Origin: Acidovorax sp. FHTAMBA
GTDB lineage: Bacteria > Pseudomonadota > Gammaproteobacteria > Burkholderiales > Burkholderiaceae_C
DNA: 64,000 nucleotides
Direction: 5' to 3'
Assembly (NCBI RefSeq): GCF_038958875.1
Contig: NZ_CP152407.1
Span: 1,061,501-1,125,500 of the forward strand
Part shown: piece by piece, positions 1 to 8,462 of the stretch
How positions within the stretch are numbered: the stretch's first letter is position 1
Layout of the letters: every line of letters begins with the position of its first letter
Made by a program: the position numbers and the translations under genes
The notes under the pieces: model-generated
Seen by the model: only the letters and a program-made list of their open reading frames with translations
Database searches by the model: none
What the model was told of the DNA's origin: nothing

Positions 1-499
1 GATCGCACACGCGCCGCAGCTGCTGCTGGCGGTGCGACTCCTGCAGGCCCAGGTGCACACACACTGCGTGCACGGGCAGGTGGTGCCCCGGTGGCTGCAG
101 CACACAGTGCAACATGCCGCGCCGCTCTGGCCCGCTCACCGAAATGTCGTGGTTTTCGTAGTGCGTGATGGGGAACTTGGACAACAGCGCATTGCCGTGG
201 TCGCCGTTGTCATACACCGCATTGCGGCCATAGGCGTACTGCGACCAGATGGTGTCGGCCAGAAATTCGTAGTGCGGAACTTGCGGAAAATTGGCAAAGC
301 GGCTGGCGTGGCGGTGGTGTGTACCCAGTACCTCTTGCAGGAACACCAGGTCTGCCGCCACATCGCGCACCGCGTCACGCAGCTCATGCAGCATGAAACG
401 CCGGTTGAAGGTGGTGAAGCCCTTGTGCACGTTGACGGTAAGGACCTTGAACGCGATGGGCTGTGGAGTTGTAACGGCAGTGGTGGCGGTGTTGGCCAT
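1..499 (-). CDS. Endonuclease/exonuclease/phosphatase (EEP) family protein, partial
   Basis: The reading frame runs off the left edge, so only the N-terminal 166 residues are visible. They contain the hallmarks of the EEP fold (DNase I, exonuclease III, phosphodiesterases): the start LTVNVHKGF, the metal-binding Glu in DLVFLQEV, and GNALLSKFPI. The ATG at 499 was chosen because the conserved fold begins about 16 residues later. It resembles YbhP-type proteins, often found near cardiolipin synthase genes; that neighbour would be outside the window. The substrate cannot be deduced. Family sure, exact role unknown. Confidence 0.85.
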   Translation of the reverse strand, partial: MANTATTAVTTPQPIAFKVLTVNVHKGFTTFNRRFMLHELRDAVRDVAADLVFLQEVLGTHHRHASRFANFPQVPHYEFLADTIWSQYAYGRNAVYDNGDHGNALLSKFPITHYENHDISVSGPERRGMLHCVLQPPGHHLPVHAVCVHLGLQESHRQQQLRRVCD

Positions 500-635
500 G
501 GGCAGTCAGACAATCTGTGGAGTGGCTCCCTGGCGAAATCGTCACCAGGGACGGGCCGGGGGATGCCTCCATTGTTTGAGCCGGGCCACGTGACCGCTGT
601 AGGACGGCTGGCCGTGGTTTTGTGTGCGGCGGGCG

Positions 636-660
636 TAAAAACGGGGCCGCTCGGCCCCGT
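636..660 (-). terminator. Intrinsic terminator after cysM
   Basis: An 8-bp perfect stem (ACGGGGCC / GGCCCCGT, loop GAGC on the minus strand) is followed on the minus strand by five T. It lies 29 bases past the cysM stop and before the EEP gene, so it should separate the two transcripts. Confidence 0.8.
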
Positions 661-688
661 TTCATCTGCTGGACTCATGCCGCAGTGT

Positions 689-1606
689 TTACACCGGCAG
701 GAAACCTTCCACCGACAGATACCGCTCGCCCGTGTCGTAGTTGAAGCCCAGCACCTTGGCGCCCGCGGGCAGCTCCGGCAGCTTTTGCGCAATGGCGGCC
801 AGCGTGGCACCCGAAGAAATGCCCACCAGAATCCCTTCTTCGCGCGCGCAGCGGCGTGCGTATTCGCGGGCCGGCTCGGCATCGACCTGAATCACGCCGT
901 CGAGCAGGCTGGTGTCCAGGTTCTTGGGGACAAAGCCCGCGCCAATGCCCTGGATGGGGTGGGGCGAGGGCGCGCCGCCCGAGATCACGGGCGACGCCGT
1001 GGGCTCCACCGCAAACACCTTGAGGTGGGGGAACTTGGCTTTCAGCACGCGTGCCGTGCCGGTGAGGTGCCCGCCCGTGCCCACGCCGGTGATGAGCGCA
1101 TCCAGCCCGTCGGGGAAGTCGGCCAGGATCTCCTGCGCCGTGGTGCGCACGTGCACGTCGATGTTGGCGGGGTTCTCGAACTGCTGCGGAATCCACGACC
1201 CCGGCGTCTGCGCCTGCAGCTCCTGCGCGCGGGCAATCGCGCCCTTCATGCCTTTTTCGCGCGGTGTCAGGTCGAACTGCGCACCATAGGCCAGCATCAG
1301 GCGGCGGCGCTCGATGCTCATGCTGTCGGGCATCACCAGGATGAGCTTGTAGCCCTTGACGGCCGCAACCACGGCCAAGCCCACACCGGTGTTGCCACTG
1401 GTGGGCTCGATGATGGTGCCGCCGGGCTGGAGGGCACCCGATTTTTCGGCGTCTTCCACCATGGCCAGCGCAATGCGGTCCTTGATGGAGCCGCCGGGGT
1501 TGCTGCGCTCGGACTTCACCCACACGTTGGCACCCGCGCCAAACAGGCGGTTGATGCGCACGTGGGGCGTGTTGCCGATGGTTTGCAGAATGTTGTCAAC
1601 TTTCAT
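689..1606 (-). CDS. cysM: Cysteine synthase (O-acetylserine sulfhydrylase), CysM type
   Basis: A 305-residue cytoplasmic PLP enzyme making L-cysteine from O-acetylserine (CysM can also use thiosulfate). The PLP lysine is K42 in NPGGSIKDR; the asparagine loop SGNTG and the phosphate-binding GVGTGGHLTG are present. The ATG at 1606 follows a good AGGAG site (AGGAGACGCC before ATG) and matches the family N-terminus; frame upstream of it has no conserved residues. It is followed by a strong terminator and is divergent from rnpB, so it is probably monocistronic. CysM rather than CysK is a judgement from overall sequence character. Confidence 0.92.
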   Translation of the reverse strand: MKVDNILQTIGNTPHVRINRLFGAGANVWVKSERSNPGGSIKDRIALAMVEDAEKSGALQPGGTIIEPTSGNTGVGLAVVAAVKGYKLILVMPDSMSIERRRLMLAYGAQFDLTPREKGMKGAIARAQELQAQTPGSWIPQQFENPANIDVHVRTTAQEILADFPDGLDALITGVGTGGHLTGTARVLKAKFPHLKVFAVEPTASPVISGGAPSPHPIQGIGAGFVPKNLDTSLLDGVIQVDAEPAREYARRCAREEGILVGISSGATLAAIAQKLPELPAGAKVLGFNYDTGERYLSVEGFLPV

Positions 1607-1708
1607 GGCGTCTCCTGTGAGGTGCAAAGACAAAAGGGTGTGGTGCGCATTCTGACCCGATTGTTCTTCTGAGGCGCCATATGGATATGCCGGATATGCC
1701 GAAGCAGC

Positions 1709-1714
1709 GATAAT
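1709..1714 (+). promoter_or_regulatory. -10 box of rnpB
   Basis: GATAAT lies 7 bases upstream of the first base of the terminal helix of RNase P RNA (1722). No convincing -35 hexamer is visible. This spacing serves as an internal ruler for the possible leaderless genes elsewhere in the window. Confidence 0.6.
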
Positions 1715-1721
1715 CCACCCC

Positions 1722-2157
1722 GTGAAGCGCGCCAGACCGCCGCTGGTGCAATCTGGGAAACCAGGCACTGGAGGAACGTCCGGACTGCACAGGACAGCGT
1801 AGCAGCTAACGGCTGCCCACCGTGAGGTGAGGATCAGAGCAACAGAGACGAGTCAGGTCGTTTTCAGCCACCAAGGGTGTTCTATGGGGGGCCAGCGCAA
1901 GCTGGCACCGGCTGGCGTAAGCCAGACGCTCGGGCGCAAGCCTGAAGCCCCATAGCCGCCCAAGGCGCGGAACGCGACTTGGGTGAAACGGGCAATCTCT
2001 ACGCGCAGCAATACCAAGTAGGCCAGCGTTGATGTGGTTCCGCAGAGCTGGCGGGTAGGTAGCACCGAGCCGTGGTGGCGACACCCGGCCCAGATTAATG
2101 GCGGTCACACTGCGGGCAACCGTGGTGCACAGAATCCGGCTTATCGGCGCGCTTCAC
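1722..2157 (+). ncRNA. rnpB: RNase P RNA, bacterial class A
   Basis: The catalytic RNA that matures tRNA 5' ends. Conserved region I is recognisable at 1771-1785 (GAGGAACGTCCGGAC) and conserved region V at 2129-2144 (CACAGAATCCGGCTTAT, the family ACAGAA..GCTTAT signature). The ends are set by a perfect 12-bp terminal helix: GTGAAGCGCGCC at 1722-1733 pairs with GGCGCGCTTCAC at 2146-2157. Open frames across this stretch on both strands are not genes. The length of about 436 nt fits some insertion in the variable helices. Confidence 0.95.
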
Positions 2158-2187
2158 ACTTATTCATTCTTGACGCGTTGGGCGCAC

Positions 2188-3429
2188 TCAGTTGTTGGGG
2201 CAGTGGGGCGCGTGCCCGCGTTCCAGTTCGCCAGCCCGCGCTACCGTATCGGGGTGGCTGCTCAACAGTGACCAGGCCGGGTGCGGCACTTCCTCTTGCT
2301 TCGTCTGTCGCCCGCGCGAGGGTTCGGGGCTGCTGGCGGCGGGTTCGCCCGCTGTGGTGGCGGCACTGTTCTGGCCTGCTTTGTCTTCTTTCTTGCGGGC
2401 CCCTTTTTCGACTTCTTCGTCGTCCGCTTCGTCCTTCGCAATGGCCAGCAGCAGCTTGCCCATGGGCGCTGTCGGCAGCGCTGCCTGGCCCATGAGGGCG
2501 ATGGCGTAGCAGTCTGCCTCGCGCTCATGGTTGCGGCTGTAGGCCAGGCCGGTGAGCACCGATGCGCCGGTGGACACGATGGCCGACACATCCCCGAGCG
2601 CAAGGCCAAGGCCCATGTTGAGCACGCCCTGTTCCACCACCATGCGGGTGGTGTGGCGGTACACCACGTGGCCAATTTCGTGGGCCAGCACGCCCACCAG
2701 GGCGTCATCGGGCAGGCCTTTTTCGGCTGCGGCTTTGACGATGCCATCGGTCATCACCACCTTGCCGCCGGGCAGCGCAAAGGCGTTGGCGCCCATGCCT
2801 GAGCGGAACTCGAGCGTGAGCGGTGGCTTGTAGCCGGGGTAGCGGTGCAACGTGGCGGAGGTGTGCTGCACCAGGGTCTCAAAGCGGGCCTTCAATTGGG
2901 CTTGGCGTTCGGGCGGGAGCTTGCTGGGTTTGAGTGTGCCGTCGTCCATCTGCTGCAGGACGTTCTCGGCCACGCTGGTCTCCCAGGTCAGGGGCACAAA
3001 CCGTGTGATCCGCGTGGCGGCCCACGGCGTGCCGTAGCGGTAGAACAGCGTGAGGCCAACCACGGCAGCGGCCGCCACGCCCAGCAGCACCGGCCAGCGG
3101 GTCTGCATGCGCTGGGCAATGCCGGGGCGCTCGCCTGCTGCTGCCAGGGCGGCGCGCCATTGGGTCACTGCGTCGATCTCCAGGCTGCCATGGTCGCGCA
3201 GGTCCACCACCACGCGCACCTGGGGGCGGCGTTCGTTCCAGGCTTCCGGCCACACGACGTCCTTCCAGGCGAAAACCACAGGTTCCGCCCCGGCCTGCGC
3301 GAGCGGGTGCAATGTCAGCGATGGTCCCTGCGGCGTGGGCAGCAGGCTCACCATCACCGGCCGGGCCTTGCTGCTGTGGCCGTCAAACCAGCGCCCTGGG
3401 ACGAGCGCGGCGTGCTCGGGGACCGACAT
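2188..3429 (-). CDS. M48-family membrane-bound zinc metalloprotease
   Basis: A 413-residue protein. Residues 1-110 form a soluble N-terminal region, a single membrane segment lies at about 113-131 (rich in A, V, L), and the peptidase domain contains HEIGH at 250-254 (in VGVLAHEIGHVVYRH), the zinc and catalytic motif, and the downstream NHEREAD helix that carries the third zinc ligand. The C-terminal ~70 residues are charged and low complexity. The ATG at 3429 lies 2 bases after the stop of the upstream DUF898 gene, so the two are almost certainly co-translated. M48 enzymes of this kind act in envelope protein quality control; the substrate is unknown. Confidence 0.85.
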   Translation of the reverse strand: MSVPEHAALVPGRWFDGHSSKARPVMVSLLPTPQGPSLTLHPLAQAGAEPVVFAWKDVVWPEAWNERRPQVRVVVDLRDHGSLEIDAVTQWRAALAAAGERPGIAQRMQTRWPVLLGVAAAAVVGLTLFYRYGTPWAATRITRFVPLTWETSVAENVLQQMDDGTLKPSKLPPERQAQLKARFETLVQHTSATLHRYPGYKPPLTLEFRSGMGANAFALPGGKVVMTDGIVKAAAEKGLPDDALVGVLAHEIGHVVYRHTTRMVVEQGVLNMGLGLALGDVSAIVSTGASVLTGLAYSRNHEREADCYAIALMGQAALPTAPMGKLLLAIAKDEADDEEVEKGARKKEDKAGQNSAATTAGEPAASSPEPSRGRQTKQEEVPHPAWSLLSSHPDTVARAGELERGHAPHCPNN

Positions 3430-3431
3430 GT

Positions 3432-4697
3432 TCAGCCGATCAGATCGAGGCCAGCGGCATCCGCCAGCGCATCGCCCAGGCCGCCCTGCTGCTGGCGCAC
3501 CATGGCGCCGGTGACCTGCTCCACACCGCCCTTGACGTGCAGGGTGACGGATTCGCATTTCATGCGGTACTCACTCACCCGTGCAAAGGGGCGGTAGAGC
3601 CCCAGCGTGATGAGGGTGAGGAACATGTTGCGGATGCGCAGCCACACATAGCTGCCGCTGGCCAGATGGCACTTGAAGCGCGCCACGTGGCTCACGCCGA
3701 TGTTGTTCCACATCAGCTGGAACATGCGCGCCTCGCGGTAGGCGCGGGCGGGGGCCGAGGCGAGGAACATCAGAAAGATGCCCCCCACGATGGCCGCGAT
3801 GATGATCACAAACATCCAGAAACCCAGGCGCTTGCCCAGCCCCGCCACCAGCGCCACCGAGCCGCCTGCCAGCACGCTGATCAGCAGCGACAGGCTCACC
3901 ACACACACGATGAACACCAGCACGGTGGCCAGCCAGATCTTGACGAAATCCATGTACACCGGTTTCCACCGGCCTTTTTCATTGCCCACCTGGGCTTTGA
4001 GCACCAGCAGGCTCTTGTAGTTGTATTCCAGCCGGATGAAGCACAGCACCGTTAGCACCAGGCCCAGCACCAGCAGGGCGGCCATGGCGGGCGTGAAGGT
4101 GGGCAGCTTGCGGCGGGTTTCCTCTTCGGCTTCCTGCAAGGCATCGGTCAGCTCGGGCGACAGCACCTGCAGGCCGTAGAACACGCCAAACCACACCAGT
4201 GCCAGCGCAAACACGGGCCAGCTGGCCAGGTAGACCTCCTTCCAGCTGGCCGTGAACTGCAGCCGCAGCCCGCGCCATCGGGTGGCGCCCAGGCGAAAGC
4301 GCATGGCACTCCCCCAGATGAAGGGGGCCAGCACCGCGCCCGCCAGCAGGAACAGGCCCACCGCCGTGTCCTGCCCCGTGTTGGCGGCAATGTTGTAGGC
4401 CAGGGTGATCAGCATCAGCAGCACAAAGCCCATCACCATCTTGCGCTGCTGCGCGGTGAATTCGAGCGGGCTGCCGGCCACCAGGGTGTGGCTGTAGAAA
4501 TACTGGGCGGTGCGGCGCCGGGCCCAGGGGGTGTAGATGCCCAGCGTGATGATGCTGAGCAACACGTTGACGATCCACACGCGAAAGTACTCGCCGCCGC
4601 TGCCCGTGAACTCGAGCGGATGCGCGTCGATGTTCTGCGGCATGAAGGTGGACATCGGCCCAGCGGCGCTGTCGTTGTCTTGTAGAACCTGGCTCAT
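3432..4697 (-). CDS. DUF898 (YjgN-type) integral membrane protein
   Basis: A 421-residue inner-membrane protein with about seven to eight hydrophobic segments and the repeated family motif LITLGIYTPWARRRT / LITLGLYRPFARVSEYR, which marks two copies of the DUF898 unit. The ATG at 4697 has an excellent ribosome site (AGGAGGGAGCTC then ATG). It is immediately upstream of, and coupled to, the M48 protease gene. No biochemical role is established for the family; the pairing with an M48 protease is seen in other proteobacteria as I recall. Confidence 0.85.
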   Translation of the reverse strand: MSQVLQDNDSAAGPMSTFMPQNIDAHPLEFTGSGGEYFRVWIVNVLLSIITLGIYTPWARRRTAQYFYSHTLVAGSPLEFTAQQRKMVMGFVLLMLITLAYNIAANTGQDTAVGLFLLAGAVLAPFIWGSAMRFRLGATRWRGLRLQFTASWKEVYLASWPVFALALVWFGVFYGLQVLSPELTDALQEAEEETRRKLPTFTPAMAALLVLGLVLTVLCFIRLEYNYKSLLVLKAQVGNEKGRWKPVYMDFVKIWLATVLVFIVCVVSLSLLISVLAGGSVALVAGLGKRLGFWMFVIIIAAIVGGIFLMFLASAPARAYREARMFQLMWNNIGVSHVARFKCHLASGSYVWLRIRNMFLTLITLGLYRPFARVSEYRMKCESVTLHVKGGVEQVTGAMVRQQQGGLGDALADAAGLDLIG

Positions 4698-4753
4698 GAG
4701 CTCCCTCCTGTTTGCCGCGCAGTGTAGCAGTGGCCTCTGGGCGGAAAACATCA

Positions 4754-4815
4754 AGCCAAATGGGCAGCTGGCGCTTGTCTGTAAAGCGCGGGCAGCTATG
4801 TTTATCATAGCTATC
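4754..4815. repeat. Type A interspersed element, copy 1 (intergenic)
   Basis: Core GCTGGCGCTTGTCTGTAAAG followed by an AT-rich hairpin (AGCTATGTTTATCATAGCT). It lies between the DUF898 promoter region and the end of the pseudouridine-synthase-like gene. See the finding on the type A family. Confidence 0.8.
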
Positions 4816-4873
4816 CGCTACGCAGATGCCGCCCCTTCAGGCGGCAGGCGCCGGGGGGGCGGGGCAGCGGGGC

Positions 4874-5668
4874 TCAAAACTTCTCCCACCCCTGCAAGTA
4901 GCGCCACTGCCCCTCGGGCACTTTGGCCAGTGGCACGCGGCCGATGCGGATGCGTTTGAGGGCCACGACCTGCAGGCCCACGGCCTCGCACATGGCCGGT
5001 ATCTGGCCGGGGCGGATGCCCTTGAGCGCAAAGCGCAGTTTGGTCTCGCTTTGCCAGCTCACCTTGATGGGGGGCAGCGGGCGGCCGTTGAAGGTGAGGC
5101 CGTGGCACAGGCGCTGCAGGCCATTGGGCGCGATGTCGCCCTTGACCTCGACGATGCATTCCTGCTCGAGCGACTCGATGTCTTCGGCCAGCTTGCGTGC
5201 GATGCGCTTGTCCTGCGTGTACACCACGAGGCCACTGGCTTCGGTGGGCAGCGGCGTAAAGCATTCGAGCTGCTTGAAGTGGCGCTGCAGCACGCGGATG
5301 CCCGAGGCGTCCTCGGCCAGGTGCGATGCTGCGCCCAGCAGCGTGGTGGCGGGCGTCGCGCCCTGGCTGCGGCTGGCGTGGGCCGCCTGCCCTGTGGGTG
5401 CGCTTGGCAGACCCAGGCCGGCTTCAAACCCCGCAGGCTTGTGCAGCAGCAAGGTGACCGGGGTGAGCTCCAGCAGGCTGGCGTCTTTTGCCACCGTCAC
5501 GGCCTGGTCGGGGCGCACGCGCGCACCGGGGGCTTCTTCCACGCGGCCGTCCACACTCACAAAGCCGCCCTCGATGAATTGCTCGGCCGTGCTGCGCGAG
5601 CAGTTCAGTTGTTCGGCCACCCGTTTGGCCAGGCGGATGTGGGTGGGGTCGGGGTTCTTGTCGGTCAT
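4874..5668 (-). CDS. RNA pseudouridine synthase-like protein with S4 domain, catalytic Asp absent
   Basis: A 264-residue protein. Residues about 10-65 are an S4 RNA-binding domain (IRLAKRVAEQLNCSRSTAEQF ... VSVDGRVEEAPGARV), followed by an RsuA/RluF-type pseudouridine synthase fold (VTLLLHKPAGF, FTPLPTEASGLVVYTQD, and C-terminal LRFALKGIRPGQIPAMCEAVGL, KRIRIG). In active enzymes the segment reads G-R-L-D-x-x-(T/S/A)-S-G-L; here the Asp position is Pro (FTPLPTEASGL). A linker of about 40 residues around 90-125 also separates the motifs. Either activity has been lost and it is an RNA-binding protein, or the catalytic residue has moved. The ATG at 5668 has no strong ribosome site. Confidence 0.8.
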   Translation of the reverse strand: MTDKNPDPTHIRLAKRVAEQLNCSRSTAEQFIEGGFVSVDGRVEEAPGARVRPDQAVTVAKDASLLELTPVTLLLHKPAGFEAGLGLPSAPTGQAAHASRSQGATPATTLLGAASHLAEDASGIRVLQRHFKQLECFTPLPTEASGLVVYTQDKRIARKLAEDIESLEQECIVEVKGDIAPNGLQRLCHGLTFNGRPLPPIKVSWQSETKLRFALKGIRPGQIPAMCEAVGLQVVALKRIRIGRVPLAKVPEGQWRYLQGWEKF

Positions 5669-5740
5669 TGAAGGGTGGCGATCAGTGAATGTTGCGAGCT
5701 CGGCGCAGGTGTGTTGTTCCGTCGTCAAAACAGGAATGGG

Positions 5741-5791
5741 CCGTTCGTGCTGAGCTTGTCGAAGCATTGCGCGGCGCTTCGCAAGCTCAGC
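5741..5791. repeat. Inverted repeat of the GCTGAGCTTGtCGAAGC kind
   Basis: Arms at 5749-5765 and 5776-5791 (GCTGAGCTTG..CGAAGC and GCTTCG.AAGCTCAGC) with a 10-base loop, near the inverted pair of a very widespread bacterial intergenic palindrome. It lies between the Nudix/MBL gene and the S4 gene. Confidence 0.7.
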
Positions 5792-5832
5792 GTGATGGGG
5801 TTCTGATGATTTGAAAAGAGGGCGTTGGTGCG

Positions 5833-7530
5833 TCAATTGTTTCCGGGCTGCTGGGCGCGGATGCGCTCTACATGTGCCAGCAGCGAGCGCTGGGCCACGG
5901 GCCACATGCGCGGTGGCACGTCGTCGTAGGCATGTTGCACCCACTCCTGAACGCTGCCCTGCGGCATTGCCTGCATGGCGGCCAGCACCTTGGCTTCGCG
6001 CGCAAGGCGGTGGGCCTTGAGCTTGGCGATGGCGTTGCGCGCCGCGTGAACCGGCCCACCGAGCACGTAGCCGTGGGCGGGCAGGATGAATTCCACACCG
6101 TGCTCGGCGCAGACCGCATCGAGCCGGTCCAGCGAGTCGAGGTAGTCGGCCATGTTGCCGTCGGGCGGGTCAATCACCGTGGTGCTGCCGTTCAGGATGT
6201 GGTCGCCGCTGAACAGCAGGCCGTCTTCCACCAGCACAAGGCACAGGTGGTTGGCCGCATGGCCGGGGGTGTGTATCACCTGCAGGGTATGGGTCATTTT
6301 GCCATCTGGCGCTTGTCCAGTAAGCGCCAGCAGCTCATTATTTTGTAGCGGTCTGTCGGGCGTGAACTCGCTGGCGGCACGCGCTGTGGGTGCCGACGGC
6401 AGGCCCAGAATGGGTGGGCGGGCCTTGCCTGCCTGCACGCACATGGCCTGCAGCGGTGCGGCGCCCGGCGAGTGGTCGGGGTGCGAATGCGTGCACACGA
6501 TCATGCGGATGTCGCCCCCCGCCGCGCGCCAGAGCTTGTCCAGGTGCTCGGCGTCGGCCGGGCCAGGGTCGATGGCGATGAAGCCTGTGGCCGGGTCGCC
6601 CACCAGATAGCTGTTGGTGCCAGGGCCGGTCATCACGCCGGGGTTGGGCGCCGTCATGCGCTGCACGTTACGCAGCAGTGGCACGGGGCGCTCGGTCTGC
6701 CAGTCCAGCGGGTGCACGATCTGGCCGTCGGGGCAGACCAGGGCGAGCTCGCCAAAGGGCATTTCGTCCTCCATGTAGCGCGCTTCCTTGCCTGCCAGCA
6801 GGCCTGCGCGCGGGCAGCTCACCCACAGGGGCTGCTCGTGCGCCAGGGCGTCCAGCACGGCCTGGGTGCTGGCGAACTTTGCCAGCCGCTGCAGGGTGCG
6901 GATGGTGGGGAAGATCATGAAGAACTGCCCCGCCTCGTGTCGCGCCAGTGCATCTGCCGGCCGCACCCACACGGGCTCGAACTGTTCGGACTCGTCCGCC
7001 ACGGGCTCCTGGCCCTCGGGCATGCGTGCCACCAGAAAGGGCACCTCAAAGCGGCGTGCCAGGTCGCGGTCGGCCGTCCAGTGGGCCAGCAGGTACACCG
7101 CATCGGCCGCCAGGCGCAGGCCCCGTGCAGCGCACTGCGCGGCAAAGGGCTGGTGGCGGTCGATGGCGGCGATGTCGTCGGCGTCTGCCATCAGGCCCTT
7201 GCGGGGGCCGTCGGCATGGCGGGCCAGCAGCACGCCCAGTTCTTCAAAGCTCTCGCGGATGGCGGCGATGGCCTGCGTCAGGTGCAGGTCGCTCTGCGCC
7301 GGGCGGCGGTGGGCCACGGCGTGGGTGACGGGCGCAGCGTCCAGCGCGTCGATGCCGCCGCCGGGGAACACATAGGCGCCTGGCGCAAAGCTGGCCTTGT
7401 CCGAACGCCGGGTCATCAGGACTTCGAGCCCACCGTCATCGGGCGCATCGCGCAGCAGCAGCACGGTGGCGGCGGGGCGGGTGGCTACGGGTTCGCGGTG
7501 GGGGTGCAGGTGTTGGCTGGTGCGGGGCAT
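5833..7530 (-). CDS. Nudix hydrolase / metallo-beta-lactamase fold fusion protein
   Basis: A 565-residue two-domain enzyme. Residues about 15-240 are a Nudix domain: YVFPGGGID and, after a long insertion, IRESFEELGVLL, i.e. the enlarged Nudix box of the NUDT19-like branch. Residues about 270-560 are a metallo-beta-lactamase domain with THSHPDHSPGA (HxHxDH), AIDPGPAD, SGDHILNG and HTPGHAANHLCL, ending in a winged-helix-like tail as in LACTB2. Residues about 394-412 are encoded by a type A repeat. The ATG at 7530 has no ribosome site but has GATAAT six bases upstream. Substrates (a nucleoside diphosphate derivative or acyl-CoA; an RNA or thioester) cannot be fixed. Confidence 0.88.
   Translation of the reverse strand: MPRTSQHLHPHREPVATRPAATVLLLRDAPDDGGLEVLMTRRSDKASFAPGAYVFPGGGIDALDAAPVTHAVAHRRPAQSDLHLTQAIAAIRESFEELGVLLARHADGPRKGLMADADDIAAIDRHQPFAAQCAARGLRLAADAVYLLAHWTADRDLARRFEVPFLVARMPEGQEPVADESEQFEPVWVRPADALARHEAGQFFMIFPTIRTLQRLAKFASTQAVLDALAHEQPLWVSCPRAGLLAGKEARYMEDEMPFGELALVCPDGQIVHPLDWQTERPVPLLRNVQRMTAPNPGVMTGPGTNSYLVGDPATGFIAIDPGPADAEHLDKLWRAAGGDIRMIVCTHSHPDHSPGAAPLQAMCVQAGKARPPILGLPSAPTARAASEFTPDRPLQNNELLALTGQAPDGKMTHTLQVIHTPGHAANHLCLVLVEDGLLFSGDHILNGSTTVIDPPDGNMADYLDSLDRLDAVCAEHGVEFILPAHGYVLGGPVHAARNAIAKLKAHRLAREAKVLAAMQAMPQGSVQEWVQHAYDDVPPRMWPVAQRSLLAHVERIRAQQPGNN
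6295..6350. repeat. Type A interspersed element, copy 2 (inside Nudix/MBL gene)
   Basis: Near-consensus copy: TCTGGCGCTTGTCCAGTAAG then CGCCAGCAGCTCATTATTTTGTAGC. It is read in frame on the minus strand as LQNNELLALTGQAPDGKM, between the metal-binding motif and HTPGHA. Confidence 0.85.
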
Positions 7531-7536
7531 CGGGCG

Positions 7537-7542
7537 ATTATC
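7537..7542 (-). promoter_or_regulatory. Putative -10 box directly before the Nudix/MBL start
   Basis: GATAAT on the minus strand, with 6 bases (CGCCCG) to the ATG at 7530. If used, the transcript would begin at or next to the start codon. No -35 box is obvious. Confidence 0.4.
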
Positions 7543-7601
7543 GAGTTTTCGCCGGTGCGTGCGGCCTGCCCCCACGCCGCACCGTCAACCCCGTGCCGCG
7601 T

Positions 7602-8354
7602 TCAGTATCGGCCCGACAGCAGCTCCCCGGCATTCGGCACCTGGGTCTGAAGGCCCAGGCGCCGGAGCATCGCCCAGGTGGTGCAAACGGCCGCAGACAC
7701 GACGGGGATGCCCAGCTGGTCTTGCGCCACCTGCACGGAGGCCAGCGAGGGCATCTGCACGCAGGCCGAGATGACCACCACGTCCACGCCGCGCGTGTCC
7801 AGCCGCTGCACGATCTGCGCGGGCGCGGCAGGATCCTGTGCGCCCACCTGCAGGTTGTCGGGGATTTCGAGGGACAGGCTGTCATGCACCTCGATGCCTT
7901 CGTGCTCGATGTACTGTGCCACCAACCCGGTCAGCGGCTTCATGTAGGGCGTGAGGATCGAGACCTTTTTGGCCCCCATGGCCTTGAGGCCGTCCACCAG
8001 GGCGCCGGCACTCGACACCACGGGCGCGGGCTTGCCGTTGGCCACCGTGATGTCGTGCAGGCGCTTTTCGGAGGCGCGGTGGTAGCCCAGGCCCATGCTC
8101 ATGATGGCCACCAGGCAGGCGTAACCCATCACGTCCATCTTGCCGTCCGACAGCTCCAGGGCGCAGCGGTCGGAGTCGCGGTCCATCGCGGCCAGCTCCT
8201 CCTTGGTGACTTTTTGCATGCGCATGCGGCTGGAATGGAAACTGAAGCGCTCGGGCAGCACCTGCTCGCGGGCGCGCAGCATGGCGGGGATTTCGGTTTC
8301 CATCGTGGTGTTGGAGCTGGGCACGATCTGCCCGATGCGGTAGCTGCGTTGCAT
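7602..8354 (-). CDS. Maleate isomerase / Asp-Glu racemase superfamily protein
   Basis: A 250-residue cytoplasmic enzyme of the Asp/Glu racemase superfamily, closest by eye to maleate cis-trans isomerases and arylmalonate decarboxylase. The two expected cysteine regions are present: GYACLVAIMSMG near residue 80 and VISACVQMPS near 200; the substrate-binding PSSNTTMETEIP is at 11-22. The ATG at 8354 was preferred to an upstream one because the conserved fold starts directly after it (RIGQIVPSSN). It is the second gene after the Bug binding protein and probably shares its transcript. The true substrate (maleate, a maleamate relative or a malonate) is inferred only. Confidence 0.82.
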   Translation of the reverse strand: MQRSYRIGQIVPSSNTTMETEIPAMLRAREQVLPERFSFHSSRMRMQKVTKEELAAMDRDSDRCALELSDGKMDVMGYACLVAIMSMGLGYHRASEKRLHDITVANGKPAPVVSSAGALVDGLKAMGAKKVSILTPYMKPLTGLVAQYIEHEGIEVHDSLSLEIPDNLQVGAQDPAAPAQIVQRLDTRGVDVVVISACVQMPSLASVQVAQDQLGIPVVSAAVCTTWAMLRRLGLQTQVPNAGELLSGRY

Positions 8355-8462
8355 GGTGGTCTTCAAGAAAGGAAAAAGGCGTGGCGCCGCCGGCACCGTT
8401 GCAAGCGTGGAACGGCGCGGGGCGCTACGGGGGAGGGGAGGGGCGCGCAGGCGCCCGTGGGG

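Noticed and set aside
1806..2108. Open frames inside the RNase P RNA region
   Set aside because: The stretch is a clear RNase P RNA with conserved motifs and a closing helix; the frames are incidental.
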